A stretch of DNA of 64,000 nucleotides. It comes from Aquimarina atlantica. GTDB lineage: Bacteria > Bacteroidota > Bacteroidia > Flavobacteriales > Flavobacteriaceae. Of this stretch, positions 8,122-15,060 are shown in pieces. Under the pieces are notes generated by a model. It was given only the letters and a program-made list of their open reading frames with translations. It made no database searches and was not told the origin of the DNA. How positions within the stretch are numbered: position 1 is the stretch's first letter; each line of letters starts with the position of its first letter. The position numbers and the translations under genes are program-made. The stretch lies in assembly GCF_000626715.1 (NCBI RefSeq), contig NZ_AQRA01000005.1:452441-516440 (forward strand). Reading direction: 5' to 3'.

Positions 8122-8820
8122 TTATTTAAAGGTTACTTCTCCTTTTGGGGTTGTAATGGTCAATTTGAGTTGTATGGTATCACTGTCTTCTATTTTCATG
8201 AATGGAATCGTTGATTTGTTTTTCAATAAAATGTCTGTTATATCTTTCTTATGCGGAGTTTTAATTTGAAATTCTTTTAAAACACAAAGCGTATTCTTTT
8301 GAATCGAAGGATGCGTTGTTTTATCAGACCAACTTATAAAGAAGGGATTAATGTTTAACCCTGGATTAGTTATCCGTAATAACTTCCATTTCAATTCCTC
8401 TCCGCTGGGCTTATTTCTTGACCAGTTTTCAATTCCTTTGGTTTCAAATTGGGAGTCTACTACTGTTTTTTCCAGAAATTCTATCGTATCAGTAGCTATT
8501 GCAAAACCAATAGGTTTTAAAACATCCATATTTTTAAAAAACTCGGGGATTGTGTCTAATTCCTTCTTTGGGGCCAGGATTTCAATATAGATCATATCGT
8601 TCATGGGCACTATAGCATTATGAGTATAACTGTTTGGGTGCCCTCCTCCGTATATAGCTTTTACCCCGGTTAATTCCTCGAATTGCTTAATACCCAAATC
8701 CAGGTCATTTATAGCCAGTATAATATGATCTATTTGCATATTGTTTACTTCTTTTTTTGCACATCCTATGGCGATCAATATTACAATGCAAAAAGCAAAA
8801 AACGGGTATTTTCTTTTCAT
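8122..8820 (-). CDS. Glyoxalase-like (VOC) lipoprotein
   Basis: From the ATG at 8820 the product is 232 residues. It opens with MKRKYPFFAFCIVILIAIGC, a lipoprotein signal with Cys20. The mature part begins MQIDHIILAINDLDLGIKQF, the classic first beta-alpha unit of a vicinal oxygen chelate domain of the glyoxalase-like type, with the metal-ligand-type His in IDHI. Starts further upstream (8856, 8829) would spoil the signal peptide. Membrane anchoring is unusual for this family, which is normally cytosolic. The C-terminal 60 residues are a separate beta-rich region. The substrate is unknown. Confidence 0.75.
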   Translation of the reverse strand: MKRKYPFFAFCIVILIAIGCAKKEVNNMQIDHIILAINDLDLGIKQFEELTGVKAIYGGGHPNSYTHNAIVPMNDMIYIEILAPKKELDTIPEFFKNMDVLKPIGFAIATDTIEFLEKTVVDSQFETKGIENWSRNKPSGEELKWKLLRITNPGLNINPFFISWSDKTTHPSIQKNTLCVLKEFQIKTPHKKDITDILLKNKSTIPFMKIEDSDTIQLKLTITTPKGEVTFK

Positions 8821-8885
8821 TTTGATCATAATTATACACCATACTGGTATATGCATCCTTGTACATATATACCTGTTTGTCGTTG

Positions 8886-9052
8886 TTTATAAGCAGTTTA
8901 TTTATTTACTCACCCAAAGCTACCATTATCTTTTTAATATAGCAATGATACTGTATAGGGTAGGAGGTTTTTTCCTATATCATTGAAGTGCTGAGGTCTT
9001 TATTTAGACGTAGAGTGTTGTATTGCACGGATTGCAAATCCGCGCTGTCGGG
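8886..9052 (-). repeat. R repeat copy 1 (cassette-type hairpin repeat)
   Basis: This 167-base unit is followed directly by a second copy (9053-9221), and a third lies at 10858-11025. Each copy holds two foldable parts. One is CAATGATA (8943-8950) pairing with TATCATTG (8978-8985). The other is the near-palindrome CGGATTGCAAATCCG followed by CGCTGTCGGG. In minus-strand orientation a copy lies 3' of a gene, like the attC site of an integron cassette, but the strict attC core boxes are not evident. Confidence 0.8.
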
Positions 9053-9221
9053 TTTATAAGCAGTTTATTTATTTACTCACCCAAAGCTACTATTATCTTT
9101 TTGATATAGCAATGATACTGTATAGGGTAGGAGATTTTTTGGGATATCATTGAAGTGCTAAGGTTTTTTATGTAGGCATTGAGTGTTGTATTACACGGAT
9201 TGCAAATCCGCGCTGTCGGGT
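9053..9221 (-). repeat. R repeat copy 2, tandem with copy 1
   Basis: It is nearly identical to copy 1 with a period of 167 bases, and the two abut without spacer. Its far end (9168-9221) is read through by the neighbouring gene and supplies that protein's last residues. Confidence 0.8.
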
Positions 9222-9653
9222 TTGTGTTTTGTTATTTATTGGAATATAAACTTTATTAGCACTATTCCAGTTATGAGTGAAGTTAAGTTCAACAATCAGA
9301 TTTGCTTTATTCCACTCAAATTTGTCAGACGAATTTATACTTTCATATTTATTATTTTCCATATTCAAATACAACTTATCCAATAGTTTTCCTGAACTCA
9401 AAATTTCAATAATTTTCGAGCTCTTTATTGAATCCGTTTTTATATCTCCACACTGTTCTATTGTCAAATCTTCAACTTCCCATTCCTTTGTATAGATTCC
9501 TATTGAAAAATCATTATTTGGGATTATCAAATTTGTACATAAAACCTTAGAAGATTTCTTGATGTCAGAAAGAGTTTTTTCATACGTAATTTGATTTTGT
9601 GAAAACGAAAACGTAAAGATGAAAAGGAATAATATATTAATCGTAAACTTCAT
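9168..9653 (-). CDS. Small secreted protein of unknown function, C-terminus inside a repeat
   Basis: The 161-residue product begins at the ATG at 9653 (the longer frame would need a TTG) with a Sec signal MKFTINILFLFIFTFSFSQ. The middle is a mixed alpha/beta stretch without a family I recognise. The last residues, about TRQRGFAIRVIQHSMPT, are encoded by R repeat copy 2, so the original C-terminus has probably been replaced. The gene lies 47 bases downstream of the adenylate kinase-like gene on the same strand and appears to be the third gene of one cassette-like block. Confidence 0.6.
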   Translation of the reverse strand: MKFTINILFLFIFTFSFSQNQITYEKTLSDIKKSSKVLCTNLIIPNNDFSIGIYTKEWEVEDLTIEQCGDIKTDSIKSSKIIEILSSGKLLDKLYLNMENNKYESINSSDKFEWNKANLIVELNFTHNWNSANKVYIPINNKTQTRQRGFAIRVIQHSMPT

Positions 9654-9700
9654 TCTCAAATGTTTACTAACATTGGTATATGTACGATTGTTATATCGTG

Positions 9701-10264
9701 TTATAAACTTGCTTTTATTCGTTCGGTTATTTCGTCAATTGATCCAAGTCCGTCAAAAGTCTTGACCTCAAGTTTTGATTTCATATATTCAATAGCGGGT
9801 CTTGTAGAATCTTCAAAAACCTCTATTCGTTTTATATGAATTTTAGGATCTTTATCATCTTTTCTGTCCGATGTTTCTGCTCTTTTCCTGGCTCTGTTTA
9901 AAAGTTCGGATTTCGGAACATCGATATTTAAAACTTTTCCAATTTCCATATTTTTTTGATCAACCAATTCAATTAGATCATCAACCTGAGCATCTGTTCT
10001 GGGATAGCCGTCTAGAATTATTCCTGCATTAGCTTTATTTTCATCAAGGATTTGTCCAAACAACTCTTTCATTATAGAATCAGGAACCAAATCTCCCTTT
10101 TCTTCATATTCAGACATTATTTTTCCGATTTCTGTTCCGCTTTCTTTTTCAAATCGACATCGGTCTCCAGTCGAAATATGCTTAAAATCTAATTGCTTAT
10201 TTAAAATTTCGCATTGTGTTCCTTTTCCAGAATAAGGAGGTCCGGTAATTATTAGTATTTCCAT
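9701..10264 (-). CDS. Adenylate kinase-like nucleoside monophosphate kinase
   Basis: The 187-residue protein has the P-loop GPPYSGKGTQ (residues 8-17), the NMP-binding segment STGDRCRFEKESG (31-43), the LDGYPRT motif (84-90) and a short lid with RAETSDRKDDKDP. This is the architecture of short adenylate kinases. The P-loop glycine normally at position 4 of GPPGSGKG is a tyrosine, so the substrate or rate may differ from the housekeeping enzyme. It sits in an accessory gene block bounded by R repeats, so it is probably a paralogue and not the essential adk; no symbol is given. Confidence 0.82.
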   Translation of the reverse strand: MEILIITGPPYSGKGTQCEILNKQLDFKHISTGDRCRFEKESGTEIGKIMSEYEEKGDLVPDSIMKELFGQILDENKANAGIILDGYPRTDAQVDDLIELVDQKNMEIGKVLNIDVPKSELLNRARKRAETSDRKDDKDPKIHIKRIEVFEDSTRPAIEYMKSKLEVKTFDGLGSIDEITERIKASL

Positions 10265-10307
10265 CTATTTTTCTTCTTGCTTATATAATATTTAATGTAA
10301 AATGCGT

Positions 10308-10805
10308 TTACATTACGCTTCGTTCTAAGTTTTTGTCCTTTTTAAAAGTGATAGGTGTCGTTTTAACAGTTGCGTCCGGTTTGTTCCCATTTGAACCATT
10401 AATCAAAGTTCGACCAGAAATTAGGGCTTCAATAAACTCAGTATCAGATTTCAATATTTCAACTTTTAAATTTTCCAGACTGGCATGTTCAAAGTAATAA
10501 ACATTAGAAAGGTTTTCTTCCCGATTTTCATCCCAAGATTCAACTTGTTCAATCACTGCTCCTTCGTTAAGATTTAAAGAAGATTTATCCAATAATGCGG
10601 TAGCTTCAAAATGAGGATTAGGTTCCGATATTGCTTCTTCAAGTTCAGAAACTCTACTTAGTGAGTCTTTAGTCTCAAAATAAATAGTGAATTCCCATAA
10701 GTCAGATTCTACTTCAATCAAATTGTAGTTGGCCTTGGATACTAAAAATTCTTCTTTTCCAAATTCATCATGAATGAGGCTGACTATCTCTTTTTTTGAA
10801 TTCAT
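10308..10805 (-). CDS. Acidic cytosolic protein of unknown function
   Basis: The 165-residue protein is soluble and acidic, without signal or membrane segments. It starts MNSKKEIVSLIHDEFGKEEF and alternates predicted helices with two strands around VESDLWEFTIYFETKDSL, a ferredoxin-like impression that I cannot tie to a named family. It is the first gene of a three-gene group (with the adenylate kinase-like gene 43 bases downstream) directly after R repeat copy 3. That placement argues that it is a real, mobile accessory gene. Confidence 0.6.
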   Translation of the reverse strand: MNSKKEIVSLIHDEFGKEEFLVSKANYNLIEVESDLWEFTIYFETKDSLSRVSELEEAISEPNPHFEATALLDKSSLNLNEGAVIEQVESWDENREENLSNVYYFEHASLENLKVEILKSDTEFIEALISGRTLINGSNGNKPDATVKTTPITFKKDKNLERSVM

Positions 10806-10857
10806 ATGATGTTCAGTTTTTAGAATGTATTACAACAATAGTATATACATATACCTA

Positions 10858-11025
10858 TTTATAAGAGTTTATAATTGTTTACTCACCCAAAACTACTATT
10901 ATCTTTTTGATATAGCAATGGTAATGTATGGGGGTAGGAGATTTTTGCGATATCATTGAAGTGCTAAGGTTTTTTATTTAGATGCTAGATTGTATTACAC
11001 GGATTGCAAATCCGCCTTATCGAGT
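10858..11025 (-). repeat. R repeat copy 3
   Basis: It is about as long as copies 1 and 2 but diverged. The arm CAATGGTA keeps pairing with TATCATTG through a G-T wobble, so the hairpin is conserved although the sequence changed. It separates the DUF4287 gene from the three-gene block. Confidence 0.78.
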
Positions 11026-11053
11026 TAGGGTTATATTTTGTAGTTATACCTAG

Positions 11054-11596
11054 TTATATTGATTTTTCATAAGCCTCAGAAATCCAGGATTTTAATTCTT
11101 TGTCAATTTCTGATTCTTCGGATAGCCGAACTCTATGCGTGCACATTGTTCCGAATGGCCCTGAGTTTTCAAGCCTATTTGTAGTTGGTTTGTCTTTTAG
11201 TTTAAACCCTAAGTCAATTCTTGTTTTAGTCGCCGGCTTAATTAGAACGAATTGTCTTTTTCTAATAATACTAACACTTCCTTTTTTTGGTGTAATGGTT
11301 ACATCAGAGCCTAATGATGTAACATAATCAATTAGTTTCTTATAAATTGGAATCAGATTTTCTTTCCCTTTATATTGAGCGTCTACTAAATCATCAGGAG
11401 AGTTATTTTCTTGTTTGGATAAAGTCACAATGGTATTAGCAAATCCATGCGTCACATTATGTTCTGCCTTTAAAAACTTAACCCCTTCAGAATGTTTAGC
11501 AAAGGACTTTTCTTTAAGAATAGCTTTCCATTCTTCTAATGACTTACCTGTTTTTTCAGGAATGTTGTCAATCATAGTTTGTAATGCTTTATCCAT
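11054..11596 (-). CDS. DUF4287 / DUF5655 domain protein
   Basis: The 180-residue soluble protein has an N-terminal DUF4287 helical part (about 1-65, with IPEKTGKSLEEWKAIL and EHNVTHGFANTIV). A DUF5655 part follows (about 75-178, with IDYVTSLGSDVTITPKKGSV, the RKRQFVLIKPATKTRIDLG strands and the CTHRVRL segment). Both domains are common together in accessory genes of many bacteria; their activity is unknown. R repeat copy 3 follows its stop and a shortened copy precedes its start, which is the arrangement expected of a single-gene cassette. Confidence 0.8.
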   Translation of the reverse strand: MDKALQTMIDNIPEKTGKSLEEWKAILKEKSFAKHSEGVKFLKAEHNVTHGFANTIVTLSKQENNSPDDLVDAQYKGKENLIPIYKKLIDYVTSLGSDVTITPKKGSVSIIRKRQFVLIKPATKTRIDLGFKLKDKPTTNRLENSGPFGTMCTHRVRLSEESEIDKELKSWISEAYEKSI

Positions 11597-11638
11597 CTTT
11601 AATCTATTAGTTACATTGATTATAATAAATAGTATGTG

Positions 11639-11680
11639 TATAGTAGTTTACTCATCCAAAGTTATCATGCTGTCGGGTTA
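11639..11680 (-). repeat. R repeat copy 4, internally deleted
   Basis: AGTTTACTCATCCAAAG joined to GCTGTCGGGTTAT reproduces the two ends of the R repeat with the ~120 middle bases missing. It lies between the DUF4287 gene and the next lipoprotein gene. Confidence 0.6.
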
Positions 11681-11713
11681 TAGAGCCTGTAATTGACCCC
11701 AAAAAAGAGTATA

Positions 11714-12172
11714 CTATTTATTCTTTCTAATATATTTTTCTACAATATACCTTTTTATGTTGGCTTTTTTTACCTCTTCCAGCCCATATTGAATAAGAGT
11801 ATCTCCTTTTATTTCTATGGTAAACGGAAATTTGTGACCTCTTACAGCTTCTACCGCACAATATTGTAATGTTTCTGTATAGGTATTTCCTTCCAGGGTA
11901 TATGTGCCTCCGCCTCCATAAAAATCATCTGGGTTGGTATGATTTTGATTAAAAAATGCAAAATGATCCTTACCGATGATTTTTATAAAATCTGATACAG
12001 TCATATCTTTAATTTTTACAGAATCTCCTTCTCTAATCTCTCCATACACCATTTTCCAAGCTCCTTCTATTTTTTTGATCTCTTTGGGTTTTGATAGGGT
12101 TGGGGTGGTTTCGTTTTTGTTGCAGGTTATAAAAATAAAAGAACAAGCTACTAATATAATTTGGTTTCTCAT
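11714..12172 (-). CDS. Lipoprotein of unknown function (lipocalin-like size)
   Basis: From the ATG at 12172 the 152-residue precursor has the signal MRNQIILVACSFIFITC with lipid-attachment Cys17. The mature region is beta-rich (IEGAWKMVYGEIREGDSV, GGGTYTLEGNTYTETLQYC, FTIEIKGDTLIQYGLEE). This resembles the lipocalin-like or DUF4488-type lipoproteins of Bacteroidota that open with GAWK, but I cannot fix the family. The frame's upstream extension to 12223 is hydrophilic and is rejected. It stands alone between a shortened R repeat and a palindrome-rich block. Confidence 0.68.
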   Translation of the reverse strand: MRNQIILVACSFIFITCNKNETTPTLSKPKEIKKIEGAWKMVYGEIREGDSVKIKDMTVSDFIKIIGKDHFAFFNQNHTNPDDFYGGGGTYTLEGNTYTETLQYCAVEAVRGHKFPFTIEIKGDTLIQYGLEEVKKANIKRYIVEKYIRKNK

Positions 12173-12230
12173 AAAATGTTGATTGATGTCGATAAAGTTA
12201 CTTTTATTTTGGTAACAACACAACCTCTAC

Positions 12231-12470
12231 CAAGGGGGTACCCCCTTATCGATATGGGGGGTACCCTATCAAAAGGTAGTTCGAGCTGATATTTTAACGC
12301 TTCGAAGGGTGATGATGACCCTTCGAAGTGATACGATCAGGGTTCGAGCTGATATTGTATGGCCTAGAGGGCTTGGCAGTAGGGATAAAAGTGATATGTT
12401 TTGGGGCTCGAGGCCATAAAGGGAGTCTTCGAAGGACTTCGGTAACGCTTCGAAGCGTGTCTTTAAGGGA
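12231..12470. repeat. Palindrome-rich block
   Basis: Bases 12232-12247 are the perfect palindrome AAGGGGGTACCCCCTT. Bases 12251-12270 form a related GGGTACCC hairpin. CTTCGAAGGGT (12300-12310) pairs with ACCCTTCGAAG (12318-12328). GTTCGAGCTGATATT occurs twice, around 12279 and 12342. Near-palindromes centred on TCGA follow near 12407 and 12434, and ACGCTTCGAAGCGT lies near 12445. The 387-base gap between genes here holds this block and the terminator at 12500-12533. Confidence 0.7.
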
Positions 12471-12499
12471 TAGAAGCATCCCGATAAGGGGTAACTACT

Positions 12500-12533
12500 A
12501 TAAAAACAAAAGCACCAGCCTTCTGGCTGGTGC
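12500..12533 (-). terminator. Rho-independent terminator
   Basis: GCACCAGCC (12512-12520) and GGCTGGTGC (12525-12533) form a perfect 9-base stem with a four-base loop. On the minus strand the stem is followed by TTTTGTTTTTA. It lies 27 bases after the stop of the gene at 12560-13048. Confidence 0.88.
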
Positions 12534-12559
12534 AGTTTTGATACGATGTGGATATCGAT

Positions 12560-13048
12560 TTATAGTTCTGTGTCGGGTGTATCGGGTGTGATTCCTCCAT
12601 TTTTTTTAAAAAGGACTTTCATATCCTGGTACACCGATTTGGCACCGGGTTCGTTCTCGCCAGCCAGAAAACGCATCATACGATAAAAACTTAATGCATT
12701 AGAGTAATTATCATAGTCTAATAGGGTTTTGGTATCTACCAATTGCTGGGATAGGTTTTCTAATAACTGTACGTGAGTTTCTATCTGTTGGCGGGTACTA
12801 TAATCGCGATCAAACTCTTCTTTATCCAAAAAATTGGGGATCCAGCTAGGATGCTGCTCCATATAGTTTTTGGCTTTATCTACGATAAGTTTGTTTTGAT
12901 TGGCGATACGCCCGTATTGTGCCCGTTGCTCGGGAGTAAGATTTACCGTTTTACCCAACAACACCTCTTTTATGGTATCGATCCCCTGGGTTAATTTGTT
13001 TAATTCGTCTTCTGTAAAGGTTACACTAATTAAATTTTCTAATGCCAT
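12560..13048 (-). CDS. Helical cytosolic protein of unknown function
   Basis: The 162-residue protein has no signal or membrane segment and is almost wholly helical, starting MALENLISVTFTEDELNKLT. It contains a LTPEQRAQYGRIANQNKLIV segment and ends in an acidic DTPDTEL tail. I know no function for it. It is clearly a gene because it has codon structure and its own terminator at 12500-12533. No operon partner is visible. Confidence 0.65.
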   Translation of the reverse strand: MALENLISVTFTEDELNKLTQGIDTIKEVLLGKTVNLTPEQRAQYGRIANQNKLIVDKAKNYMEQHPSWIPNFLDKEEFDRDYSTRQQIETHVQLLENLSQQLVDTKTLLDYDNYSNALSFYRMMRFLAGENEPGAKSVYQDMKVLFKKNGGITPDTPDTEL

Positions 13049-13596
13049 GTTTACTATATTTTATGGTTTATAAATATTTATAACACAAGAATATAGTACC
13101 CCAGTTTCATTTTTCGGAACTGAGATTTTTTTAAGAAAGGTTTAGCTAACTTTTTGATTTTGTTAAGGTTGTGCCCTTCGACTACGCTCAGGGTACGCTT
13201 CGACAGTTTAGTATTACACCTCAGGGTGCGGTATGAGTAAAAAAAAACACGTACTCACGTACCCTGAGGCACTCGAAGGGTACACTTCGACAGTTTAGTA
13301 TTACACCTCAGGGTACATCACAACTTGTCATCCCAGCCCTTCGGCCCAGCTCAGGATAAACTAAAGGCTGGGATCCATTTTTAAAGACGATAATATGATG
13401 AGTTCTCGATAGTCCTGCTGAGCCCTTCGATAAACTCAGGACAGGCCCTGTCGAAGTACAATTTTTCTCCATTACATTACGAAAAACCACTCGAACTGAC
13501 GGGCTAATACGCTACGTCATATCGAGTGCGTGAGGAACGAGCGTGTATCGAGATGCATTTGAAAACGATAACATAATAGATTCTCGAAGGGTACAA
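13049..13596. repeat. Gene-free stretch of dispersed hairpin repeats
   Basis: About 13173-13590 contains at least five units of the dispersed family, among them GCCCTTCGACTACGCTC at 13173-13189 with its inverted partner CACTCGAAGGGTAC ending at 13282, and a duplicated ACACTTCGACAGTTTAGTAT-type segment. A 60-codon frame at 13308-13490 is repeat-derived. No gene is supported here. Confidence 0.75.
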
Positions 13597-13902
13597 TCAC
13601 ACCAATTCTATAAGATATTTTAACCGATGATAACACTGTTTTGCCAGGGGGCGTAGGGATTCTCCCAGGGGGGTGATGTCATAATCGGTAGCCATACTCA
13701 TAAAAGCGGCATAGGTCTCGGCCAGGTAGTCGTTTTTTTTCTCACTGGGGATATGCATAAGCTGGTAAATGATCTCTAAGATCTCTAGATGGTGTGTATT
13801 TGATCCCTCTAATCCCAATTGCGCTAAGCCGTATACTAATTGGCAATGTTTTAGATCTTGTTGTATCAAATCGATGATAAGCTGCTCATTGTTTTGGTGC
13901 AT
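13597..13902 (-). CDS. Small helical protein of unknown function
   Basis: From the ATG at 13902 the product has 101 residues and starts MHQNNEQLIIDLIQQDLKHC. An upstream extension to 13938 adds a stretch (MTDICFVIKTDT) that fits poorly. The sequence is helical throughout, with regularly spaced Leu and Ile (LVYGLAQLGLEGSNTHHLEI, LAETYAAFMSMATDY), suggesting a helical bundle. No family is recognised. It lies next to repeats on both sides. Confidence 0.55.
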   Translation of the reverse strand: MHQNNEQLIIDLIQQDLKHCQLVYGLAQLGLEGSNTHHLEILEIIYQLMHIPSEKKNDYLAETYAAFMSMATDYDITPLGESLRPLAKQCYHRLKYLIELV

Positions 13903-13994
13903 GGTATCTGTTTTTATGACAAAACAAATATCAGTCAATCACACCACATTCTTGTCATACAAAAAGTTGACAAGGTGTTTTTATTTGTATTGGG

Positions 13995-14032
13995 TATTGT
14001 ATGGTTTAAGGTGCAAATCCGCACTTTCAGGT
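13995..14032 (-). repeat. R repeat fragment (copy 5)
   Basis: TATTGTATGGTTTAAGGTGC followed by AAATCCGCACTTTCAGGT reproduces the last ~38 bases of the R repeat with several changes. It lies on the 3' side of the OLD/HEPN block, where a cassette-end repeat would be expected. Confidence 0.5.
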
Positions 14033-14086
14033 GAGAACAAGTAGTTGGTTATAGGATACATTATTATGAGCTGGCTTTATTTATTG

Positions 14087-14182
14087 TTGTCGTTGAAGAC
14101 TCGAACTCCATCTCTTGTACGCATTGTAAATTTATCAATCCACAATGCTTACAAGCGTCTTACCAATTGGACCAAACGACAA
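14087..14182 (-). ncRNA. tRNA-like RNA with an enlarged anticodon arm
   Basis: Read on the minus strand, TTGTCGT pairs perfectly with ACGACAA as a 7-base acceptor stem. A D-arm follows with GTC/GAC pairing and a loop containing GGTAA. The T-arm has stem TGGAG/CTTCA and the canonical loop TTCGAGT, with a 4-base variable region before it. The anticodon stem TTGTA/TACAA is closed not by a 7-base loop but by 30 bases. These extend the helix (GCATTGT with ACAATGC, then GGA with TTT) and end in a short loop. CCA is not encoded. The 5' end lies 2 bases after the HEPN stop codon on the same strand. It may be a real RNA partner, a tRNA with an insertion, or a tRNA fossil. Confidence 0.55.
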
Positions 14183-14184
14183 TT

Positions 14185-15000
14185 TTATCTTGACCTCTCT
14201 AAAATAAAGAAATTATTGGTTAAATGCTCGTCAATTTTTAATGAAAAATGGCGTAAAAATCTTATCAAATCCATTACTTTTTCAAACCCGATTGAGTGAG
14301 GATTTCCATGCCCAATAGAATTCCTTAAATCACGCATTATGTCAAATGTTTCTTTTAAATTTTTATCAATTAAATCAGGATGTTTATTTACTTTTTCGGA
14401 CATATCTAATCCTAAACCGTATTCTAAAATTTCGGGAATCATAACACTCTTAAATCCATTTCCAACCACAGATTCAATGAAATACTTTAATCCGTAAGTT
14501 GCTAACAACTCACTTGGATGTCTGTAATTAGGTTCATCGTCTAAAATCTTGATATGTTTTTGGTACTTTTCCCACTTTATCTTTTTTAGTGGTTCGTTTA
14601 ATTTCTTTTTACTTTCTATAATTGTACTATTCTGGTTTTGTAAAAAAGTACGATGTCTATTTTTCACAGTTTCTATAAATTCAGATTTCCCTCCATGAAA
14701 TTCAATTAACTCATTTACAACATCTCTAAAATAAGATTCAAAAAAGCTAAAAGCACTTAATAAAGTATATTTAGATAAATTTTCTTTGTATTTACCTGAA
14801 AGAGATTCAAGTCTTCCAATATCAGCTGTTTCTTTGAAATAATCTGGATTAGCAAGCTTTTCATAATTCGGAACTTTTTCTTTAAACCCTTTTATAGACT
14901 TTTTTAAATTCGGAACAGCATAGCAAACTAAAACTGTGAAATCAAGAATGCGTTGTTGTTCCTTTTTCAGGTTTTTAAAAGACTCGGTATGTCCAATCAT
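14185..15000 (-). CDS. HEPN-domain ribonuclease (MAE_28990/RiboL-PSP-like)
   Basis: The 271-residue soluble protein is helical and carries the HEPN active-site motif R-x4-H as RNSIGH (Arg226, His231) within RDLRNSIGHGNP. An earlier helix LLSAFSFFESYFRDVVNELI (about 80-100) is typical of RiboL-PSP and MAE_28990-type HEPN proteins, which are associated with defence and toxin loci. HEPN proteins with this motif cut RNA, often tRNA. The gene starts 60 bases after the stop of the OLD-family ATPase gene and ends just before a tRNA-like RNA on the same strand, so the three probably form one transcript. The exact HEPN subfamily is not certain. Confidence 0.75.
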   Translation of the reverse strand: MIGHTESFKNLKKEQQRILDFTVLVCYAVPNLKKSIKGFKEKVPNYEKLANPDYFKETADIGRLESLSGKYKENLSKYTLLSAFSFFESYFRDVVNELIEFHGGKSEFIETVKNRHRTFLQNQNSTIIESKKKLNEPLKKIKWEKYQKHIKILDDEPNYRHPSELLATYGLKYFIESVVGNGFKSVMIPEILEYGLGLDMSEKVNKHPDLIDKNLKETFDIMRDLRNSIGHGNPHSIGFEKVMDLIRFLRHFSLKIDEHLTNNFFILERSR

Positions 15001-15060
15001 AGTTCTGTAGTTTTTTCAGCTTGTTCACGGTCTCGTGTATTAGTAGTAGATTTGAACTCA

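Noticed and set aside
8886..11025. CRISPR array suggested by regularly spaced repeats
   Set aside because: Repeats are ~167 bases long and separated by whole genes; there are no short spacers and no cas genes.
13308..13490. 60-codon frame on the minus strand
   Set aside because: Translation of the same dispersed repeat family.
15001..15060. T-arm-like stretch GAGTTCAAATC after the OLD gene stop
   Set aside because: The expected T stem does not pair and no other tRNA arms are found.
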